Part shown: piece by piece, positions 1 through 9,356 of the stretch
Position numbering within the stretch: the first letter of the stretch is position 1
Layout: the number at the start of each line of letters is the position of its first letter
Assembly: GCF_900091565.1 (NCBI RefSeq)
Contig: NZ_FMCV01000002.1
Coordinates: 364,698-428,697, forward strand
Reading direction: 5' to 3'
From: Micromonospora marina
GTDB lineage: Bacteria > Actinomycetota > Actinomycetes > Mycobacteriales > Micromonosporaceae
Length of the DNA stretch: 64,000 bases
The notes under the pieces: model-generated
What the model saw: the letters and a program-made list of their open reading frames with translations, nothing else
What the model was told of the DNA's origin: nothing
Databases searched by the model: none
Translations under genes and position numbers: made by a program

Positions 1-1868
1 TCGATGTCGACCACGCCGTCGCTGACCACCGAGACGGACTGCATGGTGCCGCGGTCGGTCCCGCCGGCGGCGACGACCGGGTCGAAGTCGTTCAGCTTGA
101 GCACGCCGTCGACGCTGACGTCGAACTTGCGGGCACCCGGCTTGCTGGTGCCGGACCAGCGGTTGGCCATGTAGATCCGGACGTCGACCCGGGTGCCGGC
201 CGCGACCGGGATGTCCCACTGCATGTCCGGTGCGGTCGACTCGTCCCACCGCTCCGTGTTGAACAGCGTGGCCGGCGTGCTCGCCGGCACGGTCGGGTCG
301 AACGTCGCGTTGGTGGGGTAGCTGGTGACCTGGTTGCCCGTGTTGTGGTACGGGCTGGGCTCGGTGGTGCTGTCGGCGGCCCAGTCCGGCCCGCCGTCGG
401 TGGCCGGGATGGCCGGCCCGCCGGCGTTGACCCGGTAGAGCACCTCGGTCTGCGCCGCGCGACCGGCCTGGTAGACGTCGCCCGGCAGCCCCTTGGTGCT
501 GGTCGAGTGCGGGGTGTTGCCGCCGTCCAGCGGGAAGAAGGCGAGCCGCTTGCGCTGGTACTCGAAGTCGCCGATGTACTCCTGGTCGCTGCCGAGCCAG
601 AGACCCTCCTGGGTCACCAGCATCTCGGTGACGCCGTAACCGCGCGGATGGCGGCCCGGGTTCCAGGACAGCGGAAGGCCGCTCACCGGGTCGAGCGCCG
701 CGATGCTGGCCCGCGGCACCGCGCCCGGTCCGGCCTTGTCGCGGGCGAGCGGGTTGTTCGACCAGCGGAAGTGACCGCCGACGTAGACGGCCTTCTCGCT
801 GATGCCGACGGAGAGGAAGGTGTCGCCGCCGCTGAAGTTCGTCCAGGTCGGCTTCTGGCCGTCGCCGGTGGCGGCGGTCTCCCAGCGGGCCGCGGAGTCG
901 CAGAGCGTGCCCGGGTACGACGCGCCGGTGGTGACCACGACGAAGTACTTGCTGTCCGGGGAGAACTGGATGTCGCGCACCCAGGAGTCGAACGCGGAGT
1001 ACTTGCAGGCCGCGGAGTAGCCGTCGGTGTTCCAGTCGGCGACGGTCGCCGAGCTTCCGCCCAGGTTGATCCGCACGATCTGGTCGTGCACGACGCCGTC
1101 GGCCTTCTTGAAGTTGCCGATCGCCACGAGGTGCTTGCCGTCGGGGGAGACGGTGAACTTCTCCACGCCGACACCGGCCGAGGCGCCGTTGTTGGTCGGG
1201 GTCCAGTTGTGGTTCTCGGTCAGCGACACGGTGAGGTAGTCGTCCACCGCACCGGTGGTCGGGTTGAGCGAGGCCAGCCCGTTGCGGGTGGTCGTCGCGG
1301 TCACCGTGGTGAAGATGCCGCCGACCAGCAGGTGGCCGTCGACGAGCGCGATGTCGTTGACGGTGCCGTTGAACGCCGGACCCTTGAACCCGTCGACGGG
1401 GGTGCCGTCCGCGACGTTCAGCAGGGCCAGCTTGCGGAAGTTCTTGTCACCGACCTTGTTGAACTTGCCGGCGACGTAGACCGTGCCCGGGGTCGGGCCG
1501 GCGACGACGGCGGTGACGTCACCGTCGAGCACCGGCGCGAACGCGTTGTCGATCTTGCCGGTCGCCTTGTCGAAGGCGAGGAGTCCGCGGCGCTCGACCG
1601 GGGTGGGTGAGGAACCCCGGTTCTGTGCCTTGGTGAACGAACCGCCGACGATCACCTTGCTGCCGGCGTCGTGGATGGCCACGACGTTGCCGTCGTTGAT
1701 GTTCGGCGTCTTGTCCGAGGGCACCTCGCCGACCATCGTGTTGTGGTCGGGCGCGGGCACCGTGGCCGGCGCGGCGAGCGCCGGCACCGGTGTGAACAAG
1801 GTGGCGATGCCGAGCACGGCAGCGCCGAAGGCGGACACCGAGCGGTGTCTCAGGATCGAGGAAGCCAC
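1..1868 (-). CDS. Secreted beta-propeller-like protein with C-terminal malectin-like domain (3' end outside window)
   Basis: The reading frame starts at a GTG (1866-1868) preceded by GGAG six bases upstream and runs off the left edge, so the C-terminus is missing. The N-terminus (SSILRHRSVSAFGAAVLG, then PALAAPA) is a Sec signal peptide. The middle has repeated blades of the type NDGNVVAIHDAG/VIVGGSFTKA and VYVAGKFNKVG, as in propeller-like secreted actinobacterial proteins. The last visible ~80 residues (WDIPVAAGTRVDVRIYMANR, then RKFDVSVDGV) match malectin-like carbohydrate-binding domains. It lies downstream of the GH26-like gene on the same strand, so an extracellular glycan-binding role is plausible. 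The antisense open frames here are shadows. Confidence 0.8.
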   Translation of the reverse strand, partial: MASSILRHRSVSAFGAAVLGIATLFTPVPALAAPATVPAPDHNTMVGEVPSDKTPNINDGNVVAIHDAGSKVIVGGSFTKAQNRGSSPTPVERRGLLAFDKATGKIDNAFAPVLDGDVTAVVAGPTPGTVYVAGKFNKVGDKNFRKLALLNVADGTPVDGFKGPAFNGTVNDIALVDGHLLVGGIFTTVTATTTRNGLASLNPTTGAVDDYLTVSLTENHNWTPTNNGASAGVGVEKFTVSPDGKHLVAIGNFKKADGVVHDQIVRINLGGSSATVADWNTDGYSAACKYSAFDSWVRDIQFSPDSKYFVVVTTGASYPGTLCDSAARWETAATGDGQKPTWTNFSGGDTFLSVGISEKAVYVGGHFRWSNNPLARDKAGPGAVPRASIAALDPVSGLPLSWNPGRHPRGYGVTEMLVTQEGLWLGSDQEYIGDFEYQRKRLAFFPLDGGNTPHSTSTKGLPGDVYQAGRAAQTEVLYRVNAGGPAIPATDGGPDWAADSTTEPSPYHNTGNQVTSYPTNATFDPTVPASTPATLFNTERWDESTAPDMQWDIPVAAGTRVDVRIYMANRWSGTSKPGARKFDVSVDGVLKLNDFDPVVAAGGTDRGTMQSVSVVSDGVVDI

Positions 1869-2056
1869 AGGCTACTCCGGGGGGAAACGTCGGAGGCGCT
1901 GCGATCGTGGTCGGTGCCGACATGAGGCGGGGCGTCACTCGACCGACCGCAGACGTGAGAGCAATACCTTCTCGCATTCGGCCGTCGCCCGTCCACCCGG
2001 GTCGACCCTTTTTGACCGAGGAAACGCACCGGGTTACACGAAAAGACGAGCGACGG

Positions 2057-3124
2057 TCAGCCCTCGGACACGGAGGGTGTTCCTGAGGAAACGCTCAGGT
2101 CGGGCAGCGGTGGCTGGAAGTACGGATCGGTCGCCATCTCCCGGAAGACCTGCTCGCTCTCCGGGTCGTCGCCGAACGTGCTGTCGTAGATGGGCTTCTC
2201 CGTCTGCCGGGCCGCGAAGTAGACCGCAGCCTTGATCTGCGGGTGCTTCTTCAGGTACGGACCGACTTCGCGCATCCAGTCGGCCCGCTGGCCCGGCCGC
2301 CCGTCCTGGGTCAGGCCGTACTCGCCGATGATGACCGGCCGCGGGTGCTTCTTGGCGAAGGCCATGAAGTGGTCCATGCGATTGGAGAAGCTGTTCCACT
2401 CCGGACTGGGGTAGACGTCCGCGCAGAGCCAGTCGACCTGGTCGTCGCCGGGGTAGTAGGCGGCGGCCCGGCGCTGCGGCTCGGCGAAGCCGTCCGCGTG
2501 CGGGCACCACACCCACCCGGCGTTTGTGACGCCCATCTCGGTGAAGATGCCGCGGACGTGCTTCCAGGCGGCGACGTAGTCCTCCGGCGAGTGCATGCTC
2601 GCGGCCAGGTTCGGCCGGTCCATCTCCCACCGGTAGCGCAGCAGCACCGGAACGCCGAACTCCTTGACGTCCTTCGCCCGTTCCCGGATCAGCGCGTCGT
2701 AGACGCCGCTGACGGTGGACCGGGTGTCGGTGCCCTGCCACGAGATCATCTGAAGCTTGCCCCGGCCCTGGAACAACTTCTCGGTGGCGCTCGGGAACGG
2801 CTCGTTCCACTCGTGGAACATGTGCGCGATGGCGAGCTTGCCGCCAGCCGCCCGGTTGAAGTCGTCGAACGCCGCGACCCGCCCGCTGGCGTTGTGGTAC
2901 TGCGGCTTGACCCAGGTGCCGAGCCAGGCACCCTTCTCGGGTGGCTCCGGCCCGCGCCCGGTGGTGCGGACCGGGGCGGTCCGCGGTGTCACAGTCGGCG
3001 GCGGCAGAGCCGCAGCGGTCGTCTCGTCGGATCGCTCCGAGCCGATGTCACAGGCCGCCACCGCCGGCGCCAGGAAAGCCAGGCCCAGCACGGCAGCCAT
3101 CGTCAGTCGTAACCGTCGTACCAC
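2057..3124 (-). CDS. GH26-like glycoside hydrolase, lipoprotein
   Basis: 355 aa. It starts with a lipoprotein signal peptide whose lipobox is AVAAC (Cys about residue 25), so it should be anchored outside the membrane. The rest is a TIM-barrel-type glycosidase resembling family GH26 (beta-mannanase/xylanase type). YRWEMD is the probable acid/base segment and IIGEYG the probable nucleophile segment. It is the last enzyme of the polysaccharide operon on this strand, and a second GH26-like gene closes the other end of the locus (15743-17371). A role in trimming or releasing the exported polymer is inferred; the substrate cannot be read from the sequence. Confidence 0.75.
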   Translation of the reverse strand: MVRRLRLTMAAVLGLAFLAPAVAACDIGSERSDETTAAALPPPTVTPRTAPVRTTGRGPEPPEKGAWLGTWVKPQYHNASGRVAAFDDFNRAAGGKLAIAHMFHEWNEPFPSATEKLFQGRGKLQMISWQGTDTRSTVSGVYDALIRERAKDVKEFGVPVLLRYRWEMDRPNLAASMHSPEDYVAAWKHVRGIFTEMGVTNAGWVWCPHADGFAEPQRRAAAYYPGDDQVDWLCADVYPSPEWNSFSNRMDHFMAFAKKHPRPVIIGEYGLTQDGRPGQRADWMREVGPYLKKHPQIKAAVYFAARQTEKPIYDSTFGDDPESEQVFREMATDPYFQPPLPDLSVSSGTPSVSEG

Positions 3125-3244
3125 CGCAACCTCTCCCCAGGATGGTCGCCGGCCACGGTATGAGGGCCCTGACGGATCCGCGGGGGCGGAGAGGCTCGCC
3201 GGGCCGGGCGGGCGACTCCTGGCACTCTACCCGTGACGCGGCGT

Positions 3245-4177
3245 TCAGGCGGGGTAGCCGAGTCGCGTCAGCAGCGGCTCGGCCTGAGCCATCACATCGG
3301 CCAGATCCTTTTCGGTCAGTCGCTGCCGCCAGCGGCCCACCGAGCCCGGCCGTGCCTTGGCGAAGCGGGCGTGCAGCGCCTCCCGTCCGGCCGGGTCACG
3401 GACCTCCAGGAAGTCGGCCACGACCTCGGCCGCCTCGGCCGGACGGGTGACGACGTCCTCGTACCGCAGGTGCCGCACCCGCTCCGCGGGCAGCTCGGCG
3501 AGCTGCGTGAGCGCACTGCCGGTGAACCGCCGCCACATCCAGGCCGACCGGCCCAGGTCGGAGACCTGCGTGAACTCGTCGCGCCGCTCCGGCTCCACCC
3601 AGAACCGGGGCGCGGCGCCCCACGGCGTACCGCCCCGGCCGCTGCGCCCGGTACCGGTGGACGCGGCGTTCAGCCAGGGCTGCTCGGCGTGCGACACCGC
3701 CACGTCCCGGCCGTCCCGGTAGACGTGCAGGAAGACCGCGTCCGGGAAGACCTCGGTCAGGAACGGCACGATGAAGCAGTTCTCCGGATCCTTCTCGGCG
3801 AAGCGCAGCCCGCCGTGCCCGGACGCGGCGAGCAGTGCCCCGTAGTAGCCGCGGAAGTAGCGGGCGGCCCGCTGCGGCGTCCAGCTTCCCTCGTAGACAC
3901 AGCGGGCGACCGCCTTGGTCAGGCGCGGTTCGAAGTGGTACGACACGTCCGGCAGCGCGCCGACGCAACTGCCGAGGAACGTGGTGCCGGAGCGCGGGGC
4001 GCCCAGGATGAAGATCGGCCGCTCCACCTTCAGGGTGAGCCGGCGACCGCCCCCCTCCACCGGCCGTTCCAGCTCGCGGCGTTCCTTGCGGTCCGCCAGC
4101 AGTCCGACCGCGGCGAGCTTCGCGGCCTTCACGGTGGACAGGCCGGAGTGCGGGGCGAGGGGGGAGTCGCTTGTCAT
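3245..4177 (-). CDS. Sulfotransferase family protein
   Basis: 310 aa from the ATG at 4177; a longer frame would overlap the upstream flippase gene, so this start is preferred. The PAPS 5'-phosphosulfate-binding loop is ILGAPRSGTTFLG (about residues 57-69), and the 3'-phosphate-binding region VYRDGRDVAVSH follows near the middle. These are the two hallmarks of PAPS-dependent sulfotransferases. It is cytoplasmic, with no signal peptide. It lies 28 bases downstream of the flippase gene and is one of three sulfotransferases in the locus, so transfer of sulfate to a sugar hydroxyl of the exported glycan or its lipid precursor is likely but inferred. Confidence 0.85.
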   Translation of the reverse strand: MTSDSPLAPHSGLSTVKAAKLAAVGLLADRKERRELERPVEGGGRRLTLKVERPIFILGAPRSGTTFLGSCVGALPDVSYHFEPRLTKAVARCVYEGSWTPQRAARYFRGYYGALLAASGHGGLRFAEKDPENCFIVPFLTEVFPDAVFLHVYRDGRDVAVSHAEQPWLNAASTGTGRSGRGGTPWGAAPRFWVEPERRDEFTQVSDLGRSAWMWRRFTGSALTQLAELPAERVRHLRYEDVVTRPAEAAEVVADFLEVRDPAGREALHARFAKARPGSVGRWRQRLTEKDLADVMAQAEPLLTRLGYPA

Positions 4178-4205
4178 CGAAGGTCCCATCGGTGCGCAGG
4201 ATCGG

Positions 4206-5789
4206 TCAGGACTGGGCTGCCGGGTCCGCCCCGGCCCGGTTGCGGCCACGGCGCAGGGCCCGCAGGGCGTCGAGGTGCAGGGCGCGCCGCCAGCGCCAGG
4301 CACCCGCCAGGTACGCGGCCAGCCCGGCGACCGTCACCAGCGCGAGCACCGGCGGACCGGCCCCGAGCAGCGTCGCCACGCCCAGCGGCAGGGCCAGCGC
4401 GACCAATGCCAGCGCCATCGCGGCCCGGGTGCCGGCACCGAACGGGTGCAGCCGCATCGACCACCAGAGCTGGGTCAGCGGTACCAGGTTGGTGACCAGG
4501 ATGGAGACGGTCCAGGCCAGGGCCGCGCCGAGGATGCCGTGACGCGGGATGAGCACCAGGTTCCCGACCACGTTGAGCACGGTGCCGGCCATCGCGTTGT
4601 AGAACGTCCACGCGGTGCGCCCGGCCATGTTGAGCACCATGTCGACCATGCCGCAGCCGGTCGCCAGGAGCATGGTCAGCGCCAGCAGCACCACGACCCG
4701 GCGGCCGTCGCCGTACCCGGGTCCGAACAGCGCCAGCATCGGCGTGGCGAACGCCGCGAAGATCAGGTACGCGGGCCAGGAGAGCAGCACGAGCCAGCCG
4801 GTGGCGGCCTGGTAGAGCTGGCGCGCCTCGGCCCGGTCGTCGCGGGCGAACGCGGCGGCCAGCCGGTGCTGCACCGAGCTGGAGAGCGCGACGCTGGAAA
4901 GCTGACCCAGCGCCAGGAACCGGGTCGCGGCCGTGTAGACCGCCGCGTCCGCCGGCCCGCGCAACGCGCTGAGCAGCACGATGTCCAGCCGCTGCACGAC
5001 GATCGCGGCCAGGCTGCTGATCGCGCGGGGCCCGGTGAACCGCCAGAACGGCCCGGCCAGCTCGCGTGCCGGCACCGGCCGGGTCACCTGCCGCCCGGCG
5101 CGGCCGACCAGCCGACTCAGCCAGAGCAGCGCGACCGCCGCGGCGATCAGGTACGGCACCGCCCAGGCCAGCGGCAGCGCGGCGGTGGCGGACAGGCCGA
5201 GCCAGGCGGCGACCGCCACACCCAGGAACTGCACGAGGGTGCGGCCGAGCCGCTCCACTGTCAGCAGCGGGCGCATCTGGCCGAAGCCGCGGCAGGCGGC
5301 GAGCGCGTAGTCGTTCAGCGCGGCCAGCGGCACGAACGCCAGCAGGATGCGCAGCGCGGTCACCGCCTCCGGCCCGGCCTCCGGCATGGTGGCCCGGGCC
5401 AGCGCCGGTGCGGCCAGCCAGCCGGCCACCCCGAGCAGCGTGCCGACCACGAGCACCGGCAGCAATCCGACCAGGACGGTGCCCCGGATCTGGTCGCGGC
5501 GGTCGAGCGTGCGCTGGCGGCTGACGAAGTAGACGGTGCCGACGTCGGTGCCGAGCCGGGCCGCCGACGCGGCGATCATGAACGCGCTGGTGGCCGCGAA
5601 GAACATGCCCGCCTCGCGGACCGACCAGCCACGGGCGATGACGATGTTCAGGCCGAAGCCGGCCACCGCGGCCAGCCCGACCCCGACCAGGTTGGCGAAG
5701 CCCTGCCGGGCCGCGCCGCCCAGCCCCGCGCCCGGCCCGGGGGGCGGTGCAGTGAGCGTCGGAGTGCCGCCGGCGTCCGCCCGGGTCAC
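4206..5789 (-). CDS. Oligosaccharide flippase (Wzx/PST-like)
   Basis: 527 aa from a GTG at 5789 that overlaps the stop of the upstream sulfotransferase (GTGA). A start 30 bases further upstream is also open. The protein is almost entirely hydrophobic, with 12-14 predicted membrane segments. It opens with ARQGFANLVGVGLAAVAGFG, a typical polysaccharide-transporter N-terminus, and carries the conserved RLGTDVGTVYFVSR region near residue 80. Flippases of this group move undecaprenyl-linked repeat units across the membrane. Its position between a polymerase-like gene and sulfotransferases supports a Wzx/Wzy pathway. Confidence 0.85.
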   Translation of the reverse strand: MTRADAGGTPTLTAPPPGPGAGLGGAARQGFANLVGVGLAAVAGFGLNIVIARGWSVREAGMFFAATSAFMIAASAARLGTDVGTVYFVSRQRTLDRRDQIRGTVLVGLLPVLVVGTLLGVAGWLAAPALARATMPEAGPEAVTALRILLAFVPLAALNDYALAACRGFGQMRPLLTVERLGRTLVQFLGVAVAAWLGLSATAALPLAWAVPYLIAAAVALLWLSRLVGRAGRQVTRPVPARELAGPFWRFTGPRAISSLAAIVVQRLDIVLLSALRGPADAAVYTAATRFLALGQLSSVALSSSVQHRLAAAFARDDRAEARQLYQAATGWLVLLSWPAYLIFAAFATPMLALFGPGYGDGRRVVVLLALTMLLATGCGMVDMVLNMAGRTAWTFYNAMAGTVLNVVGNLVLIPRHGILGAALAWTVSILVTNLVPLTQLWWSMRLHPFGAGTRAAMALALVALALPLGVATLLGAGPPVLALVTVAGLAAYLAGAWRWRRALHLDALRALRRGRNRAGADPAAQS

Positions 5790-6649
5790 CGCCGCCACGA
5801 CGGCACGCGTCCCCACCACGCCGCCAGCCGATCGTCGTACGGCGCGAAGTGGTCCTCCAGCCGGGTGCGCAGCTCCGCCGACATGGGCGAACGGGAGCGC
5901 GAGTTGTGCTTGCCGAACGCGATGTCCGCCCAGCGGGGCAGCCCGAGGAAGTCGCAGACCGCGTCGAAGGAGGGACGCGGGTCGGCGAAGAAGTCGTCGC
6001 TGTCGATGACGTGCATGCGGTCCCGGCCGACGAGCGCCTCCAGGCGCTCCAGCTGCTCGATGTAGCGGCCCCGGGCCAGGTACGCGTTGTGCTGGAGGTG
6101 CTCGCTCGCGTACGACGCGGAGCTGATCATCCGCTCCCGCTCACCGGCCGTACGGGACTCCTCCAGCGCCAGCGCCCGCTCGAAGTCCGTCTCGGTCTCG
6201 TAGCCGCGAGCCAGCTCGTGCGAGTGCGCGGAGTAGGCGCGCTCCACCGGGTCACGCAGCAGCACCAGCAGCTTCACCGAGGGCAGGTCCCGGGCGATCC
6301 GCTGCCCGGCCAGCGGGTGGAACATGTAGTAGGGGCTGGACTCGCCGGTGATCCCGCGTACCCCGATCTGGGCCTTCACCGCCTCGGCCTTGCCGGTGGT
6401 GGGGAAGTGCCCGAGGTACCAGCTCATCCCCCGGTGGTAGTCCATGTCGAAGTAGTGCACGCCCTTGTGGTAGGCGGGCGGCAGCACACCGGGATGCTGC
6501 GAGAGCGTCTTGAACAGCGAGGTGGTGCCGCAGCGCTGCGCCCCCACGATCAGGAATCCCGGCACCAACCGCGAACCGGCGGTCAACCGGCCGACCGTCC
6601 GGCTCACCGACTTCACCGCGCGGAGCGCCTGCTCCTTGGCCACCGTCAC
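5786..6649 (-). CDS. Sulfotransferase domain protein
   Basis: 287 aa from the GTG at 6649, which has GGAG seven bases upstream; a much longer open frame upstream is not supported. The PAPS loop is FLIVGAQRCGTTSLF (about residues 28-42). The 3'-phosphate motif is LLVLLRDPVERAYSAHSHE (about residues 125-143), close to heparan-sulfate-type (NDST-like) sulfotransferases. No signal peptide or membrane segment is seen. It overlaps the flippase start by four bases, so the two are probably translationally coupled. Carbohydrate is the expected acceptor from family and context. Confidence 0.87.
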   Translation of the reverse strand: MTVAKEQALRAVKSVSRTVGRLTAGSRLVPGFLIVGAQRCGTTSLFKTLSQHPGVLPPAYHKGVHYFDMDYHRGMSWYLGHFPTTGKAEAVKAQIGVRGITGESSPYYMFHPLAGQRIARDLPSVKLLVLLRDPVERAYSAHSHELARGYETETDFERALALEESRTAGERERMISSASYASEHLQHNAYLARGRYIEQLERLEALVGRDRMHVIDSDDFFADPRPSFDAVCDFLGLPRWADIAFGKHNSRSRSPMSAELRTRLEDHFAPYDDRLAAWWGRVPSWRR

Positions 6650-6666
6650 GTCCCCACTCCTCACTC

Positions 6667-7872
6667 TCACCCGGCCCGGCGGGCCAGATGTTCCTCGACG
6701 GCGGGCAGCAGCCAGGTGTCGACGTGCCCCAGTCGCGCACCCGCCTCCGCCTGCCGGTCCCGCAGGTAGCGCGCCGCCAGCTCCACCAGATAGAGCACGG
6801 CGACCAGATCGGCGCCCCCGCCGGTCTGGTCGAACGGCGCCAGGGTGGCCCCGGCGCCGGCGATCAGCGCCCGGGCCGCCTCGACCGGCTCCACCCCGTC
6901 GTGGCTCATCGCGCCCTGCACCGCCAGGTGCAGCGCGTCGTACCCGGCCGGCACGTCCGGCTCGAACCGCTCCCAGTCCCAGACCAGCACCCGGCCGTCG
7001 GCCAGGACCGCGCTGTTGCCGCCGTTCCAGTCCCCGTGCCACGCGCCGAAGGCCACCACCGGGTCGGCGTCCGCGACGGACTTCAGCGCCGCGCGCAGCC
7101 GCCCGGCCTCCGGCCGGGGTCCGAGCGCGTCCACCGCCGCGGTGAGCCGGGCCGCGTGCCCGCTGCCCGCCCACGACTGCCGGCGTACGCCGAGACACCC
7201 GGCGACCGCCACCATGGCCGCGCGTTCGGCCGCCGCCGCGGCGGCCGGGGCGGCCCGGGGCAGCCGCACCGGAAGCGCCTCCTGCACGAGCAGCGCGTGG
7301 CCGTGCCAGTCGCCGTGATGGCGTACCCCGGCCGGCACCACCGGCCCGAGCGGCACGTCGGCGAGGCGGCGCAACGCCTCCGCCTCCGCGTGCACCAGCG
7401 CGCGGGTCAGCGGGTCGACGCCGAGCTTGGCGTACCCGAGGGCCCGGCCGTCCGGGGCGAGCAGTTGCAGCACCGGCTTGCGGTTCGCCCGGGCCGGCCC
7501 GATGTGCAGGCTCACGAGCGCCGGCTCACCCAGCACCTCGGCCAGGTACGCGTCCAGTCCGCCGTCGTCGACCACGAGCCGGTCGCGGAACACCAGCGGG
7601 CCCAGCCCGAGCCGGAACGCGGTGGCCAGCCCCTGCCGGACCAGCTTGGCCTTGCGGCCGACCGCCTCGGTGGAGTGCCGGACCGCGCTCGCCGCCGCCC
7701 GGCCCGAGCCGGTCGGCACGAGCAGCCGGGGGCGGGACGCCGACGGCACCACCACCCAGCCGGCGCCGCCGCGGCGCAGGCTGGGCTCGGCCGGCGCGGG
7801 CCAGATCAGCCCGGCCAGTTCACCGAGGTACGCGGCACGGCCGTCGCCGTCCGGGGGAACGCGGAACACCAT
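6667..7872 (-). CDS. APH/choline-kinase-like phosphotransferase
   Basis: 401 aa; the start codon shares one base with the stop of the polymerase gene (TGATG). The C-terminal half holds the Brenner-type catalytic loop HGDWNGGN and the metal-binding segment VWDWERF, typical of aminoglycoside phosphotransferase/choline kinase folds. The N-terminal half is poorly conserved. No signal peptide is seen. In this operon it could phosphorylate a sugar or a polyol head group of the polymer; antibiotic inactivation is possible from fold alone but not suggested by context. Confidence 0.7.
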   Translation of the reverse strand: MVFRVPPDGDGRAAYLGELAGLIWPAPAEPSLRRGGAGWVVVPSASRPRLLVPTGSGRAAASAVRHSTEAVGRKAKLVRQGLATAFRLGLGPLVFRDRLVVDDGGLDAYLAEVLGEPALVSLHIGPARANRKPVLQLLAPDGRALGYAKLGVDPLTRALVHAEAEALRRLADVPLGPVVPAGVRHHGDWHGHALLVQEALPVRLPRAAPAAAAAAERAAMVAVAGCLGVRRQSWAGSGHAARLTAAVDALGPRPEAGRLRAALKSVADADPVVAFGAWHGDWNGGNSAVLADGRVLVWDWERFEPDVPAGYDALHLAVQGAMSHDGVEPVEAARALIAGAGATLAPFDQTGGGADLVAVLYLVELAARYLRDRQAEAGARLGHVDTWLLPAVEEHLARRAG

Positions 7873-9356
7873 CAGTGGTCACCGCTCTTTTCCAGGCGGG
7901 CCCGTAGCCCGGCGATCGTGCCCCGGGGTGCCTCCGGCGCGATCGACCGGCGTATCCGGTCGTTGCGGGCCAGCAGGGCGACCGTGATCAGGGCGTAGGC
8001 GAGTGTCGCTTCCATCGCACCGTAGGTGAACTGGAAGAACAGCATGAGGATGAGCACGAGGGTGCCGGCGATCCCGATCGCGCTGTGGTCGCGTCGGTAG
8101 CGCCAGATGCAGTAGAGGAAGAAGGCGTTGTAGCAGATGGCGCCGACCCAGCCCTGCCCGACGAGCAGCGCCCAGACCTGGCCGTTGCTGCCCAGTTCCC
8201 GGTTGCCGCACTGCTTGCAGTCCTCGGACTTGCCGATGGCGATGGACCGGTTGCTGCCGATCAGCGCCCGGTTGCCGCCGTACCCGAGGACCGGCGAGTG
8301 GTTGGCCGCGGTCACCGCGCCCTGGGAAAGCGTGGTCCGGATGTCGTCGCTGTGCCCGTTCGCGAGGCGTTCGTCGAAGGTGCGGCCGAGCGGTGTGGCG
8401 ACGATCAGCACCCCGATCAGCCCGACCGCCAGGGCGAGCCCGCCGAGCACCACCATCCGGCCGCGCAGCGCGAGCCGCAGCGCGACGTACGCGGCGGCGA
8501 TGCCGAGGCCGATCCACAGGCCGCGGTTCAGCGAGTAGACGATCGGGAAGATCGCGGCCAGGGCGATCGCCACGCCCGCGGTGCGGCGCAGCGGCTTGCC
8601 CAGTACGACCCAGCCGACGATCAGCCAGACCAGCAGGATCGCTGTGTTCTGGCCCCAGGAGTTCGTGTAGGTGAACGGCGCGGACGGGCGGGGCGAGCTG
8701 GCCTCCCCCTCGATCACCTGCTGCACCTGGGCGAACTTGATCTCCATGAGCGAGGTGACGTACGGGTGACCGGCGATCGACTGGGGCAGGACGGCACGCA
8801 GCGGCGCGACGAACGTGAGGTTCGGGAACAGCGAGCCGATCCAGCCGCCGAGCACCACCACCACGCCCATGAACCCGAACAGCCGGACCATCCGGCGCTG
8901 GGACAGCTCCCGCTCCCGCAGGTTGTAGACGTAGAGCATGGTCACGGTCATGGCGACGTAGTTGGCGAGCCGGATGCCCCAGCCGATGTACTTGCCGCTG
9001 CCGCCGGGTGGCAGCGTGTTCGGCGCGGTCAGGTCGAGGGTGAGCACGGACAGGAACACCCACAGCAGCAGGATCATCCAGATCCCGAAGCCGGGCGGCA
9101 CCCGGACCGGGCCCCGCTTGCGCATCTGCGCCACCATCGGGACCGCGAAGATGACGAAGACGAAGCTCGACACGCCGAGCACCCACCACAACGGGTACAG
9201 CAGGAAGACCGAGATCAGCGGCCATGCGGTCGGCAGCCGCCACGACCAGCTCTCCGGCCGTACCGGCACCGGCCGCAGGCGGTTCCCGTTCGGCGGCGAG
9301 ACCGCCCCGACCGGGACCGTCCCGCGCGCGGTGCGGGGCGGGGTGGCGGTGCTCAT
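7872..9356 (-). CDS. O-antigen ligase/polymerase-like membrane protein
   Basis: 494 aa from the ATG at 9356, which overlaps the stop of the DUF3048 gene (ATGA). Roughly 11-12 hydrophobic segments are visible, with a large loop around residues 300-390 (HSPVLGYGGNRALIGS and a Cys-rich patch SEDCKQCGN), as in Wzy polymerases and WaaL ligases. This class joins undecaprenyl-linked units outside the membrane. Neighbouring flippase and Wzz-like genes favour a polymerase role over a ligase role. Confidence 0.8.
   Translation of the reverse strand: MSTATPPRTARGTVPVGAVSPPNGNRLRPVPVRPESWSWRLPTAWPLISVFLLYPLWWVLGVSSFVFVIFAVPMVAQMRKRGPVRVPPGFGIWMILLLWVFLSVLTLDLTAPNTLPPGGSGKYIGWGIRLANYVAMTVTMLYVYNLRERELSQRRMVRLFGFMGVVVVLGGWIGSLFPNLTFVAPLRAVLPQSIAGHPYVTSLMEIKFAQVQQVIEGEASSPRPSAPFTYTNSWGQNTAILLVWLIVGWVVLGKPLRRTAGVAIALAAIFPIVYSLNRGLWIGLGIAAAYVALRLALRGRMVVLGGLALAVGLIGVLIVATPLGRTFDERLANGHSDDIRTTLSQGAVTAANHSPVLGYGGNRALIGSNRSIAIGKSEDCKQCGNRELGSNGQVWALLVGQGWVGAICYNAFFLYCIWRYRRDHSAIGIAGTLVLILMLFFQFTYGAMEATLAYALITVALLARNDRIRRSIAPEAPRGTIAGLRARLEKSGDH

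Noticed and set aside
345..1610. Long open frames on the plus strand opposite the malectin protein
   Set aside because: High-GC antisense shadow; Arg/Gly/Val-rich composition without domains, while the minus frame has a signal peptide and recognisable domains.
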